A DNA stretch of 64,000 bases from DATAUD01 sp036501665 (GCA_036501665.1 DASXZW010000126.1:10847-74846), one strand, 5' to 3'; shown: positions 8,742-18,474, counted from the stretch's first letter. The notes: generated by a model from the letters alone, not told the origin. Program-made: numbers and translations.

Positions 8742-10700
8742 ATGAAACTGCCTCTGCCTAACTTTTTCATTTTCTCGAAAACCCGGTTCTCTCTATTTGC
8801 GGCCGTGACGCTGGCGATGGCCTCGGCAACCGCGCAACAAAACTCTGGTCCCGAACCAAGTCCGATGCCGCCAGAAATCCCAGCCCCGCAAGATATGGAA
8901 TTTCCGGGAGTTATCAACCTGACCGTCGATGCGACGGATACCACGCACGGAATTTTCCGCGTTCACGAGACGATTCCTGTAGCCCACGCCGGGCCGATGG
9001 TTTTGCTCTATCCGCGCTGGCTGCCCGGGCATCACTCCCCTAACGGCCCGATCGACATGTTTGCGGGCCTCGTCATTCGCGCGGGCGACACAACGGTTCC
9101 CTGGGCTCGCGACCCCGTCGATGTTTTCGCATTCCACGTCGATGTCCCCAACGGCGCCTCTTCGCTTGATCTGGATTTCCAATATCTTTCCCCCGTCGAA
9201 GCCAAGGAAGGCCGCATCGTGATGACACCCGCCATTGTCAATTTGGAATGGAACGCGGTCGTACTTTACCCGGCAGGCTATTTTTCCCGGCGCATTTCGG
9301 TGCATTCGAGCATTGTCTTGCCAACAGGATGGAAGTTCGGCACAGCCCTCGAAACCGAAGTCGGAAACGACAGCGCGACAACTTTCAAAACCACGACGTT
9401 GAATACACTTGTTGATTCGCCGATTTTTGCGGGAAAATATTTCGAGCAATTCGACCTCGACCCAGGCGGACCCGCCCCCGTTCGCCTCGATGTTGTCGCC
9501 GATCAACCCGACGAACTCAAAGCCAGCGCGGAACAAATTCAATCGCATCGCAACCTGGTGCAGCAGGCTTACAAACTGTTCGGCTCGCACCATTACGATC
9601 ACTATGACTTTCTGCTCGGCCTTTCCGATCACATGGGTGGCATCGGGCTTGAGCATCATCGATCCAGCGAAGACGGCACTTCGCCAAAGTATTTCAAGGA
9701 TTGGGACAAGACGCTCGCCGGACGGCATTTGCTCCCGCACGAATATACACATTCCTGGAACGGCAAATTCCGCCGCCCCTCGGATTTGTGGACGCCGAAC
9801 TACAACGTCCCGATGCGCGACAGTCTTCTGTGGGTTTACGAGGGGCAGACCGAATACTGGGGCTTCGTTCTTGCCTCCCGATCAGGATTGTGGAACAAGC
9901 AGCAGGGCTTGGACGCCATCGCCGACCAGGCCGCCACATTTGCAAATCGCGCAGGCCGCAAGTGGCGCGCGCTGGACGATACTGTGAACGATCCCATCGT
10001 CGCCGAACGCCGCCCGATTCCGTGGCGAAGCTGGCAGCGCAGCGAAGATTATTATGGCGAAGGAATGCTCGTCTGGCTCGATGCTGATACGCTGATCCGC
10101 GAGAAAACAGACAACAAGAAATCGCTCGACGACGTTGCGCACGAATTCTTTGGCATCAACGACGGCAGCTACGTCACGGCGATGTACAGCTTTGACGACG
10201 TTGTGAAGGCGCTGAATACCGCGCTCCCTTCTGATTGGGCAACATTCCTGAAAGCACGACTCGAACGCCCCGATGCCGCGCCCTTGGACGGCATTACCCG
10301 CGGCGGTTACAAGTTGGTCTATACGAACAGCGCTTCGGAATACTTCAAATCACTCGAACGCGTGCGAAAGGTGGACAATCTAAGTTACTCGCTCGGCTTG
10401 ATCATCGATCACAAAGGCGCCGTTGCGGATGTCGCGTGGGACGGCCCGGCGTTTAACGCGGGAATAACCATCGGCGCAGAAATCGTCGCGGTCAACGGCA
10501 CAGCCTTCGACGCGGACAACCTTAAAGAGGTGATAACAGAAGCAAAAGACGGCACTGCCCCAATTGCGCTCATCATCAAACGCGGTGACACCTACACCAC
10601 CACATCAATCAATTACCATGATGGCTTGAGGTACCCGCGCCTGGAGCGAATCGCCGGAACCCCCGCGCTTCTGGATGATTTGTTAAGCCCAAGAAAATGA
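8742..10700 (+). CDS. M61-family (glycyl aminopeptidase-like) metallopeptidase with PDZ domain
   Basis: 652 residues with a signal peptide (FSLFAAVTLAMASATAQQ). The N-terminal beta domain contains YPRWLPGHHSPNGPI, typical of M61. The zinc site HEYTHSWNGKFRRP (HExxH near residue 332) is followed by a Glu-bearing helix, LLWVYEGQTEYWG. Near the C terminus a PDZ-like domain (about 535-625) includes YSLGLIIDHKGAVADV and GAEIVAVNGTAF. M61 enzymes are zinc exo- or endopeptidases with a preference for small residues; here the location would be periplasmic or outer membrane. It is divergent from gap and no partner gene is evident. Confidence 0.92.
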   Translation: MKLPLPNFFIFSKTRFSLFAAVTLAMASATAQQNSGPEPSPMPPEIPAPQDMEFPGVINLTVDATDTTHGIFRVHETIPVAHAGPMVLLYPRWLPGHHSPNGPIDMFAGLVIRAGDTTVPWARDPVDVFAFHVDVPNGASSLDLDFQYLSPVEAKEGRIVMTPAIVNLEWNAVVLYPAGYFSRRISVHSSIVLPTGWKFGTALETEVGNDSATTFKTTTLNTLVDSPIFAGKYFEQFDLDPGGPAPVRLDVVADQPDELKASAEQIQSHRNLVQQAYKLFGSHHYDHYDFLLGLSDHMGGIGLEHHRSSEDGTSPKYFKDWDKTLAGRHLLPHEYTHSWNGKFRRPSDLWTPNYNVPMRDSLLWVYEGQTEYWGFVLASRSGLWNKQQGLDAIADQAATFANRAGRKWRALDDTVNDPIVAERRPIPWRSWQRSEDYYGEGMLVWLDADTLIREKTDNKKSLDDVAHEFFGINDGSYVTAMYSFDDVVKALNTALPSDWATFLKARLERPDAAPLDGITRGGYKLVYTNSASEYFKSLERVRKVDNLSYSLGLIIDHKGAVADVAWDGPAFNAGITIGAEIVAVNGTAFDADNLKEVITEAKDGTAPIALIIKRGDTYTTTSINYHDGLRYPRLERIAGTPALLDDLLSPRK

Positions 10701-10749
10701 AGTCGCTGGCTTGGATTGGCATCGTGCCAAAAAAGGATATCATTCCACC

Positions 10750-10977
10750 GTGAAGACGACATTGACTTTGGATGATGATATTCACGAACTCGCGGCCCGA
10801 CAGGCAAAGCTCCGCGGTGTTTCGCTTGGCAAAAGCATCTCAGACTTGGTTCGACGCGGCCTGGGTGCTCCCGCACCTTGCCAGGATCAAAACGGAATTG
10901 TGGTTTTCAAATTACCCGTGGATTCGCCGATTGTGACTACCGAAGAAGTACGCCGGATTGAATTGCAAGGCATGTGA
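10750..10977 (+). CDS. Ribbon-helix-helix antitoxin-like protein, no adjacent toxin
   Basis: 76 residues from the GTG at 10750. A longer frame starts at a TTG at 10711, but the family begins KTTLTLDDDIHELAARQA, so GTG is preferred; an AAGGA lies upstream. The N-terminal strand followed by helices (GVSLGKSISDLVRRGL) matches VapB/CopG-type DNA-binding antitoxins. The tail (VFKLPVDSPIVTTEEVRRIE) resembles the toxin-wrapping end. Normally a PIN-domain toxin overlaps the stop, but the next 217 nt hold no such gene. It is 50 nt after the M61 peptidase gene. It is either an orphan, or regulates another locus. Confidence 0.65.
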   Translation: MKTTLTLDDDIHELAARQAKLRGVSLGKSISDLVRRGLGAPAPCQDQNGIVVFKLPVDSPIVTTEEVRRIELQGM

Positions 10978-11194
10978 GGCATATTTCTTTGTAACAAATC
11001 GCCGCTCTTTGTGACCCAATCTTAACAAAACACAAAGCGCTGGAGATTGTTGTTTAGGATGGACTTCGGGGCGGCGGCTCGCCTATAGTTTTTGCTCCTG
11101 AGCAGTGAACAGGACGAAGGACGAACCTCAGGCAGTGACGGCATTTTATTACAACTTTTAGAAATTGGTCTGCCGTCGTGCTTGCAAGTAAAAA

Positions 11195-12697
11195 ATGAAA
11201 CCCGCAACCAAGTCTATTTTCGTCTCCGTCCTAACGGCGATTCTGAGCTTCTGCATCTGCGCTCATGGCGATGTTGAGCAATCCCTCGGCAAACTTCTTT
11301 TCACCGACCCAAATCTCTCCATCAACAGAAATCAATCCTGCTCGACATGCCACAGCCTTTCTCTCGCGACCGATCCTGTAACGCTCCTTCCGTTCGGCAC
11401 TCCAGGCTTCGTCGATCCGGCCAATGTCCTCAATGACACTCCCGTTTCCGCCGGTTCTGTCGCCGGAGACTTTGGTTCGCTCAACGCGCCTAGTGTCGGC
11501 TACGCTGCTTTCAGCCCGGATTTCTTTTTTGACCCCGACGCCTTCGTTTACACTGGGGGATTTTTCTGGAATGGCCGCGCAACCAATCTCGAAGACCAGG
11601 CCGCCGCTCCCCTGTTGAACCCGGTCGAAATGGGAATGCCGAGCCAATGGGCCGTCGTCACCCGCCTCAAGGAAAACACGAATTACGTCGCCCTCTTTCA
11701 ACAAGTTTACGGCTTCGATTTGAACGCCATTCCTGCCGGCGACCTCGCCCCCGCCACCAACACGCCACCGGGCCTCGTCCCGGCAGTTTATGCGGCCCTG
11801 ACTCAAGCCATCGCCGAATTCGAACGCGGCGCCAATTTCAACCAATTCACTTCGAAATTCGATTTTTGGCTCGGCGGCGAGACCACTTTAAGTTCAAACG
11901 AATTGGCCGGTTTCAATCTTTTCAATGGAAGAGGCAACTGCATCAATTGCCACATAACTTACGAGGGTGTCGATAACTCAGGCAATCCAACGCCCCCGCT
12001 TCTCACCGACTTCACCTACGCCAACGTCGGCTTGCCCCGGAATTGGAACATCCCCGGCACACCCATCCCCGATCTTGGTTTGGGCGGCCGCGCGGACATC
12101 GCGGCGGCGAACCCGGACGGCAGCCAACTCGGCATGCACAAAGTAATGTCCCTTCGCAACATTGCAGTCACGCCCCCTTACGGGCACAACGGAGTTTTTT
12201 CCAACCTCCAACAGGTTGTTCACTTCTACAACACCCGCGACACCCTCCCGCGCCTCGACTCGAACACCAACGCCGGCTTTGGCATTACCGGCTGGCCCGC
12301 GCCGGAAGTCTCCAGCAACGTCAACAATGCAGTAATCGGCAATCTCCGGCTCAGCGCCATTGAAGAATCCCAAATTGTGGCGTTCCTTGGAACATTAACG
12401 GACAATTACCCTACTACCGGCGGTGATCCGAATGTTCCTCCCGGCACTCCATCCCCGTTTGCCAATACGCCTTTGCCCACGATACCGTTCAATTTCGCCG
12501 CAACTGGCGCGGGGGCTTTGACAATCTCCGGGCGTCTCGGAAAAACTTATCAAATTCAATTCGTCAACTCCCTGGCTTCTCCGCCAAACTGGCAAACCCT
12601 CCTCAACGTCCGTCTCCAAACGAATGGCATGTCCGTGATGGATACCAATGCAGCCTCTGCCAATGCGAGGTTTTACCGTGTAATCGAGATGCCTTGA
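11195..12697 (+). CDS. Di-heme cytochrome c peroxidase/MauG-family protein
   Basis: 500 residues with a signal peptide (FVSVLTAILSFCICAHGD). Two c-heme sites, CSTCH (about residue 48) and CINCH (about 248), sit in the order and spacing of bacterial cytochrome c peroxidases, with LGKLLFTDPNLSINRNQSC before the first and NGRATNLEDQAAAPLLNP between. VMSLRNIAVTPPYGHNGVF is the family segment near the second heme. The last 65 residues add a module (GKTYQIQFVNS... FYRVIEMP) not needed for peroxidase chemistry and shared with the next gene. Likely periplasmic. Peroxide reduction is one option; MauG-type oxidation of another protein is another. Confidence 0.9.
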   Translation: MKPATKSIFVSVLTAILSFCICAHGDVEQSLGKLLFTDPNLSINRNQSCSTCHSLSLATDPVTLLPFGTPGFVDPANVLNDTPVSAGSVAGDFGSLNAPSVGYAAFSPDFFFDPDAFVYTGGFFWNGRATNLEDQAAAPLLNPVEMGMPSQWAVVTRLKENTNYVALFQQVYGFDLNAIPAGDLAPATNTPPGLVPAVYAALTQAIAEFERGANFNQFTSKFDFWLGGETTLSSNELAGFNLFNGRGNCINCHITYEGVDNSGNPTPPLLTDFTYANVGLPRNWNIPGTPIPDLGLGGRADIAAANPDGSQLGMHKVMSLRNIAVTPPYGHNGVFSNLQQVVHFYNTRDTLPRLDSNTNAGFGITGWPAPEVSSNVNNAVIGNLRLSAIEESQIVAFLGTLTDNYPTTGGDPNVPPGTPSPFANTPLPTIPFNFAATGAGALTISGRLGKTYQIQFVNSLASPPNWQTLLNVRLQTNGMSVMDTNAASANARFYRVIEMP

Positions 12698-12864
12698 TTT
12701 TTTTTGCGCACCAAGGTCCTTAAGTTCACGAAATCGTCACCTCTTAAAGGGAGCAAACCCTTGACGAAAGCGTTCCTGCCATGATATTTCCTTTCTTCGT
12801 CCTAAGTGGCGGAAGCTTGACGCCCTTTGGCCCGGACGCGATAAGAAAGACAAGCATAGCACCC

Positions 12865-13617
12865 ATGCACTCTAACGTTTTTTTGGGCCGCTCCGGTTTT
12901 AAGCGGATTGCCCTGTCAAGTTTTTGCCTGTCCGGCCTTATATTATGTGAGGCCACGATCGGGACGGTTCATGCCGCGGAGATCCTGGCCACGGCCCAGA
13001 TCAGCGGCGTTCAAATCGCCAGGAACAACTGGGCCTATACCCTGACTTTGGAAAATACAGCGGCTTCAACGTCTGACATCGGGATGCTTTGGTTCGGCTG
13101 GCAGGCAGGCGCGGCGGATTTCTTGAAATCCGAACCGACCTCAATTCAAACGCCGGCTGGATGGGTTCCAGTCCTTGAAGGTGACGCTTATGACGGTTTC
13201 AGCCTCGAATTCATCGCCTCCGGTCCTTTGCTTGCCCCCGGCTCCAAAGTGACTTTTACGTTTAATAGCGCGGATTCGACGAATGTCATGGGTGGCCCCG
13301 CCGCATCTTTTCCACAAGCTCTCACCCTGACTTCGCAGGTTTATAGCAGCCGCACCACATCCGGAAATCAGGAGCTGTTTCTTGTCCAACTGGTTCCGGC
13401 GCCCTCAACCAACGGCTTGGGACAAGTCACGGCCCACGCCAACGGAAACGATTTAAACCTGACGTGGACCTCCGGCGCCAATGTCGTCTTGCAGCAGTCC
13501 TCTGGTCTTGCTCCTAAAAATTGGGTCACAGTCCCCGGAACACTCGGCACGAATGCATTCACAGTGACAAACGCTTCCAGCGCAGGCGCGATCTTCTATC
13601 GTTTGGCCACGCAGTAA
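12865..13617 (+). CDS. Exported protein with the C-terminal module shared with the upstream cytochrome
   Basis: 250 residues from the ATG at 12865, which gives a normal signal peptide (GFKRIALSSFCLSG, cleavage after TVHAA). A frame-open ATG at 12781 would put 28 extra polar residues before the signal, so it is less likely. The mature part is beta-rich (ILATAQISGVQIARNNWAY), with no catalytic motif. Residues about 190-250 carry a domain with the pattern W..G..V.LQ....L....W......GT and an ending FYRLATQ, matching the cytochrome gene C terminus. It may be an adhesion or sorting module. Function unknown. Confidence 0.7.
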   Translation: MHSNVFLGRSGFKRIALSSFCLSGLILCEATIGTVHAAEILATAQISGVQIARNNWAYTLTLENTAASTSDIGMLWFGWQAGAADFLKSEPTSIQTPAGWVPVLEGDAYDGFSLEFIASGPLLAPGSKVTFTFNSADSTNVMGGPAASFPQALTLTSQVYSSRTTSGNQELFLVQLVPAPSTNGLGQVTAHANGNDLNLTWTSGANVVLQQSSGLAPKNWVTVPGTLGTNAFTVTNASSAGAIFYRLATQ

Positions 13618-13640
13618 CCTTTCAATAATCTAAACTCCGA

Positions 13641-13668
13641 GGTAGGGACGCCTCGCCGAGGCGTCCGC
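13641..13668 (-). repeat. Short palindromic repeat, GACGCCTCGGCGAGGCGTC family, copy 1
   Basis: The palindrome GACGCCTCGCCGAGGCGTC is flanked by GGTAGG. Its reverse complement matches the copies at 48779-48809 and 55207-55236, all ending CCCTACC. It lies between convergent genes; the rest of 13618-13802 shows no gene. Confidence 0.75.
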
Positions 13669-13802
13669 GACGATTGGGAGGCAGTACAAAATAACACGCA
13701 GCGCTCGCAAATACTGGGCCGTCTCTTAACAGTCGATAGAAAAGTACAGACGACGACTTTGGCACGATGGCATTCTTCACGGCGACTCCTGCCCTGATAT
13801 TC

Positions 13803-15182
13803 CTAATTATTCCCCTGCGCCGTGGCCAGTTCCCGGCGCGAGAAAAAGATAATTCCACAAACGCAGAAGAATCCTCCCAACAATAGAACGATTTGCGTGA
13901 ATGCCATTCCCAACTGCTCCCATCTAATACTGCGCCCGGAACTCAGGTCGTCGATTGGCGAGAAGCCCTGGACAAGTTTGATTATCGCCAAAGTGCCGCG
14001 GAAAACCGGCACCATGACAAAATCTATTGGCGAATGCCCGTACGCGGATTTGCCGGAATCGAATCCCGCGATAGTCCCCTGTTCCACAACAGTCCCAATC
14101 GTCCCGCTGGACAAACCCAGGATCAGCACCGCCAGCGAGGCAAACGCGGCTACCGGAAATGAAAGGAAGCTCGCAAACGCCAGCCCGATCGAAGCGAGCA
14201 ACGCCAGCCAGCAGAAAATCACAGCCATGCCACGCGCAAAGTTGACGGCAAAACTCGTCTCCGGGTAGAGCAATTCAAAACCGTCCTCAAGAGGAAACGT
14301 CAAAGCCGTGTTCTGAGGGTTATACAAACCCACCCAAAGAATTCCGTGATCATCGAGCAAATTCGGCGGAACGGAAATCTCCTGGAATGAATCCGGCGGC
14401 AGCTTCTCTTTTATATCGACCGCGGTGGACGAATTTGTCGGACCGATGACCCACTCCGTCCAATACTGCGCGTCCGGGTTGGGATTTGCGGCGTGGAATT
14501 TAATGCGCAACTGCATCGGCTCACTGCGAATGCGGTCGCCGAGTTTGTGCAAGTCCACTCCCCACGTGCGATAATAAGCCGGCGCGACTTCAGTCCATTC
14601 GGCGGTCACCCTGCCGGCGATCTGTTGTCGGATTTCTCCAATTTGGTAGTCTGTCAAGTTGGGGTTCTTCTTGACGACCTGCGCGAGCATCTTGTCAATT
14701 TGCGGATTCAGGTTCATCGGCGGTCGCTTGGCCGATGCTCGCGAAATAAAAACTTCCTTGTGAAGAATCGACTGTTGGTCTGGCGGAAGTTTGTTGGCGC
14801 GGTATTGCAGCAATCCATAGATCGCCGCGCCTGAAATGAACAACAGCACCGCGTTTAACGACAAAATCCCAACCCACTTGCCGATCCAGATTTGCCAGCG
14901 GGCAATTGGCTTCACAGAAACCACCTGCATCTGGCAATCTTCGACGTCCTTGGCCAGCGTTCCGCACGAAAGCCACAGCGTCGCAAACCCCAGCAGCGTC
15001 GTCACTGCGGTCAACGTATATGTCAATAATATTTGTGTCAGCCCCTTCGCCGTGCCGTCGTCCTGGAGAATCAACGGCAAACCGACCACGGCTGCAACAA
15101 GCAGCGCCGCCATGATCCAGAATAAACGGTACCGAAACGCGGACTTCCAGGTCAGCCCCGCGAGCGTGAGGATCTTGTTCAT
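13803..15182 (-). CDS. ABC-2-type transporter permease with large extracytoplasmic insert
   Basis: 459 residues. One membrane segment lies near the N terminus (FWIMAALLVAAVVGLPLIL), with a second and third between 50 and 130. A hydrophilic region of about 180 residues follows (about 140-315; contains ISRASAKRPPMNLNPQIDKM). A C-terminal bundle includes GMAVIFCWLALLASIGLAFA and LLLGGFFCVCGIIFFSRREL. This is the ABC-2/NatB-like permease layout in which the insert faces outward. Its start overlaps the stop of the ABC ATPase by 4 nt, so the two form a transporter unit. Substrate unknown. It is the last gene of the seven-gene operon. Confidence 0.85.
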   Translation of the reverse strand: MNKILTLAGLTWKSAFRYRLFWIMAALLVAAVVGLPLILQDDGTAKGLTQILLTYTLTAVTTLLGFATLWLSCGTLAKDVEDCQMQVVSVKPIARWQIWIGKWVGILSLNAVLLFISGAAIYGLLQYRANKLPPDQQSILHKEVFISRASAKRPPMNLNPQIDKMLAQVVKKNPNLTDYQIGEIRQQIAGRVTAEWTEVAPAYYRTWGVDLHKLGDRIRSEPMQLRIKFHAANPNPDAQYWTEWVIGPTNSSTAVDIKEKLPPDSFQEISVPPNLLDDHGILWVGLYNPQNTALTFPLEDGFELLYPETSFAVNFARGMAVIFCWLALLASIGLAFASFLSFPVAAFASLAVLILGLSSGTIGTVVEQGTIAGFDSGKSAYGHSPIDFVMVPVFRGTLAIIKLVQGFSPIDDLSSGRSIRWEQLGMAFTQIVLLLGGFFCVCGIIFFSRRELATAQGNN

Positions 15183-16405
15183 TTCGCGGGCGGCTGGCCA
15201 AGAAGCGACGAAAGCTTCTCGTCAGCCTTCTTCAAATCGGCCTCGGACACGGGCTTGGCCTGCGGAGGAGGCGAAGGAGGTTCTGGCGCGACAGTTTTTT
15301 GCGAAAGGGACGCCAACTTCGCCTGGTCGATTTTCGGCCCGGTTTCAACAACAAGCGCCGGTTGCGTCGGAGCGGGCGCGGAGGCTGCAACTGTGAGACG
15401 CTCGAGAACTTTATCCGTCGTCGGGGCGCTGTCGGCATCGCCGCGAAGATAGGCGGCGACACGGCTTCCCGAACTCGCGCCCGAAGTTTCGTCCTTGCCC
15501 TCCCGCGCTTTGCGAACGACTTCCAGAAAATAGCTTTCGAGATTTTGCGTCGGATTATCCACCTGGATTCGGTCGGCGGCAACGTCGCGCCGGATGATGT
15601 CCAGCACCGCCTGCATGCTTTCTCGTGAAAGCGGCGGCATCGAAATGCGCATGGTGTCAGGCTTCACGAGCAATTCCTGCAACGTCCCCATCGCGCGCAC
15701 TTTTCCGCCGTAATAAATCACCACGCGGTCGCAAACATCCTCCACGTCGCTCAGCAAATGGCTGCTGAGAATGACCGTTTTTCCGCGGCGCGCCAACGCG
15801 AGGATCAGGTCCTTGACCTCGCGGCAGCCGATGGGGTCCATGCCGGCGGTCGGTTCGTCAAGTATAACCAAATCAGGGTCGTTGATGAGCGCCTGCGCAA
15901 GGCCGATGCGCCGCTGCATGCCCTTTGAAAATTCACCGACCACCCGCGTGCGAACCTGGTTCAAGCCGACCATTTCCAACAATTGCTCATTGCGCTTCTG
16001 GCGTTCAGCGGCGGGAAGGTCAAACAAATTGCCGAAGAAATTCAACGTCTCGCGCGAATCCAAAAAGCGGTAAAGATAGGACTCCTCGGGAAGGTATCCA
16101 ATCCTGGCCTTCGTCTTGACATGCCTCGGAGAGTGTCCAAAGACCTCAATGTGCCCGCGCGTCGGATAAAGCAGGCCGAGCAACATTTTGACGGTCGTGG
16201 ATTTTCCCGAACCATTCGGGCCGAGAAGTCCGAAAACTTCACCGCGGCGCACTTCAAAATCGACATTATCGACCGCCTTCGCTTTCGGTCGCCCCCAAAA
16301 ATCCTTGAAGGTTTTTGTCAGCCCACGAACCGAAACCACGGCCTCCGTATTGGTGGGACGCGGCTGGCCGGCGGGGCTTTCCAGGACTGCGGCGGCGGCG
16401 CTCAT
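15179..16405 (-). CDS. ABC transporter ATP-binding protein with extended C terminus
   Basis: 408 residues. Walker A LLGPNGSGKSTTVKMLLGLL (about 60-79), signature FSKGMQRRIGLAQALINDPD, Walker B LVILDEPTAGMDPIG and the H-loop VILSSHLLSDVEDVCDR are all intact. It belongs to the NatA/CcmA-like group that pairs with ABC-2 permeases. After about residue 250 come a usual effector-like region and a long Ala/Pro/Thr-rich tail (TVAASAPAPTQPALVVE, PPSPPPQAKPVSE) of about 90 residues. It overlaps the P1B ATPase gene and the permease gene by 4 nt each. It could energise both permeases of the operon. Confidence 0.92.
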   Translation of the reverse strand: MSAAAAVLESPAGQPRPTNTEAVVSVRGLTKTFKDFWGRPKAKAVDNVDFEVRRGEVFGLLGPNGSGKSTTVKMLLGLLYPTRGHIEVFGHSPRHVKTKARIGYLPEESYLYRFLDSRETLNFFGNLFDLPAAERQKRNEQLLEMVGLNQVRTRVVGEFSKGMQRRIGLAQALINDPDLVILDEPTAGMDPIGCREVKDLILALARRGKTVILSSHLLSDVEDVCDRVVIYYGGKVRAMGTLQELLVKPDTMRISMPPLSRESMQAVLDIIRRDVAADRIQVDNPTQNLESYFLEVVRKAREGKDETSGASSGSRVAAYLRGDADSAPTTDKVLERLTVAASAPAPTQPALVVETGPKIDQAKLASLSQKTVAPEPPSPPPQAKPVSEADLKKADEKLSSLLGQPPAK

Positions 16406-18474
16406 GCATTCACCAATTGAGGACGCGGCGCAGCCGTTGGAGTCGGCGTCGGTGCGGCTGGAGGTTCATTCGCAACCGCCAGATGCGGGTCCAATTCTTC
16501 GCCTTGACGCACGAGGCGCGCGCTGTTGAAGACCACCAGCAACGAGCCAAGCACATGCAGAACGGCGGCGACGATGGGGTTAATGAATTTCAGCGCGGCC
16601 AGCACGAGTCCGCCGATGACAAAGCAAACGCCAAAAAGGAAATTCTGATTGATGACAGCGCGAGTCTGGCGCGACAAACGCACAAGGAAAGGCAGACGGC
16701 GAAGGTCATTGTTCATCAGCGCGATGGTGGCGCTGTGAATGGCCACTTCGCTCCCAGCGGCGCCCATCGCGATTCCAAGATCACCCGCAGCCAGCGCAGG
16801 CGCGTCGTTAACGCCGTCGCCAATGACCGCCACGCGATACCCTTTGGCCTTCGTCTGCCGGACAAATTCAACTTTGTTCTGCGGAAGACAATCACCCATG
16901 ACTTCTTCGCAACCGATTTCGCGCGCCACCCGCGCCGCCACTGGCTGCCGGTCGCCGGAAACCATCGCGATGCGCCGGACGCCAATCGCTTTCAATTGCG
17001 CCAACGCCTCCTGCGCCTCGGGCCGCGTCTGGTCCTGGAGACCAATCCAACCGATGCACTGACCATTGCGCGCGACAAAAATAAGGCTGAACCCTTCCGT
17101 TTCGTTGAGATCGACCGCCTTGAGAAAATCCTCCGTGACACCCTGCTCCTTCAGCCAATTGGCGCGGCCAACCATCACTTTTGCGCCGTCAAGATTCGAA
17201 CTCACGCCGCGACCCGCCGTTTCCGCAAAATCCTTCGGCTCAACCAGCGGCACACCCGCCTCACCGGCCAATTGCGCCAGCGCCTTCGCAGTCGGATGAT
17301 TGCTGTATTTCTCAGCGGAAGCCGCGATCCGCAATAATTCCGCGGGAGTTGCCCCATTCAACGGAGCAAGGCGGCTGACGGCAAGCTTGCCCGTAGTCAG
17401 CGTGCCAGTCTTGTCAAACACAAAGGCATTGATGCGCGCGGCGGATTCAATATCGCCCACATTTTTGATCAAAATTCCTAGACGAGCTGCCGCCGACAAC
17501 GCGGCAACCATCGCGCTCGGCGTCGCAAGAATGAAAGCGCAGGGACACGCCACGATGAACACCGCGATCACGCGGCTCAAATCCTGGGTAAACGCCCAGA
17601 CAAGCGCTCCAATGACCAGCACCAGCGGCGTGTAAAAGCCCATGTATTGATCAATGATCCGCATGATCGGCAGACGGGTCCGTTCAGCGGCCAAAATCAG
17701 TTCGCGCACCTTGCCGAGAGTCGTGTCTGCGCCGGCGCGGGTGACGCGGATTTCCAGCGCGCCCGTCAAATTCTGCGTTCCGGCAAACACCTCGTCGCCG
17801 GCTTTTTTATCGACCGGAAGCGATTCACCGGTGATGGTCGCCTGATTGAACGATCCCTGCCCATTCACGATCACGCCGTCAGCGGCAACGTTATCGCCGG
17901 GGCGAACGCGAATCACGTCACCCACCGCAAGATGTTTGGTTTCCACTTCTTCTTCGCCGGCTTTGGTGATGCGGCGCGCTTTGGGGGGCGTCAGTTTAAT
18001 CAATGATTCAATCGAGGCCCGCGCGCCTTCGGCTGTCCGGGTTTCAATGATTTGCCCCATCAACATGAAGAAAGAGATGATCCCCGCCTCCTGGTAACCG
18101 CCCGTCTGGTAATTGGCGGCGCCAAATGCGGCCAGCACCGCCAGGGCAACCAATTCATTGGTTGTCAACAATCCGCGTCTCAAATCCTGGATGGCCGTCC
18201 AAACAATCGGGTAACCCAAAATAATCGCGCCAATCAGCGCGCTGGCCGAGGCGACTGGATTGTTTGTTTCAGACAAAGCCCAATCAACGACGAAAGAGTT
18301 AAGAATGAATACCAGCCCAATCATCGTTTGCGCCAACGGAAGGACTGCATGGCTGTGATCGTGCCCATGATCGTGGCCGTGGTGATGATGGTCGTGATCG
18401 TGGTCATGACCGCAGCCGCCGCACGATTCATCGTGCTCATGCTCCTGACGGCTTAGCAGAGAGGTGACTTGCAT
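16402..18474 (-). CDS. P1B-type heavy-metal-translocating ATPase with His-rich N terminus
   Basis: 690 residues. The first 45 residues are a metal-binding tail (GHDHDHDHHHHGHDHGHDHS) after CGGCGH. Core motifs: TGESLPVDKKAGD, the transmembrane metal motif ACPCAFILATPSA (CPC near 310), phosphorylation site FDKTGTLTTGK (Asp near 350), SNHPTAKALAQLAGE with the class-specific HP, and GDGVNDAPALAAGDLGIAMG. The last helices (FINPIVAAVLHVLGSLLV then NSARLV) lack the YN and MxxSS residues of copper pumps and the acidic residue of typical zinc/cadmium pumps, so the substrate is open. It lies between SPFH genes and ABC genes in one operon. No MerR or ArsR regulator is adjacent. Confidence 0.92.
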   Translation of the reverse strand: MQVTSLLSRQEHEHDESCGGCGHDHDHDHHHHGHDHGHDHSHAVLPLAQTMIGLVFILNSFVVDWALSETNNPVASASALIGAIILGYPIVWTAIQDLRRGLLTTNELVALAVLAAFGAANYQTGGYQEAGIISFFMLMGQIIETRTAEGARASIESLIKLTPPKARRITKAGEEEVETKHLAVGDVIRVRPGDNVAADGVIVNGQGSFNQATITGESLPVDKKAGDEVFAGTQNLTGALEIRVTRAGADTTLGKVRELILAAERTRLPIMRIIDQYMGFYTPLVLVIGALVWAFTQDLSRVIAVFIVACPCAFILATPSAMVAALSAAARLGILIKNVGDIESAARINAFVFDKTGTLTTGKLAVSRLAPLNGATPAELLRIAASAEKYSNHPTAKALAQLAGEAGVPLVEPKDFAETAGRGVSSNLDGAKVMVGRANWLKEQGVTEDFLKAVDLNETEGFSLIFVARNGQCIGWIGLQDQTRPEAQEALAQLKAIGVRRIAMVSGDRQPVAARVAREIGCEEVMGDCLPQNKVEFVRQTKAKGYRVAVIGDGVNDAPALAAGDLGIAMGAAGSEVAIHSATIALMNNDLRRLPFLVRLSRQTRAVINQNFLFGVCFVIGGLVLAALKFINPIVAAVLHVLGSLLVVFNSARLVRQGEELDPHLAVANEPPAAPTPTPTAAPRPQLVNA

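Noticed and set aside
8793..9752. 319-codon open frame on the minus strand
   Set aside because: Antisense to the M61 peptidase, which has intact catalytic motifs; no recognisable domain.
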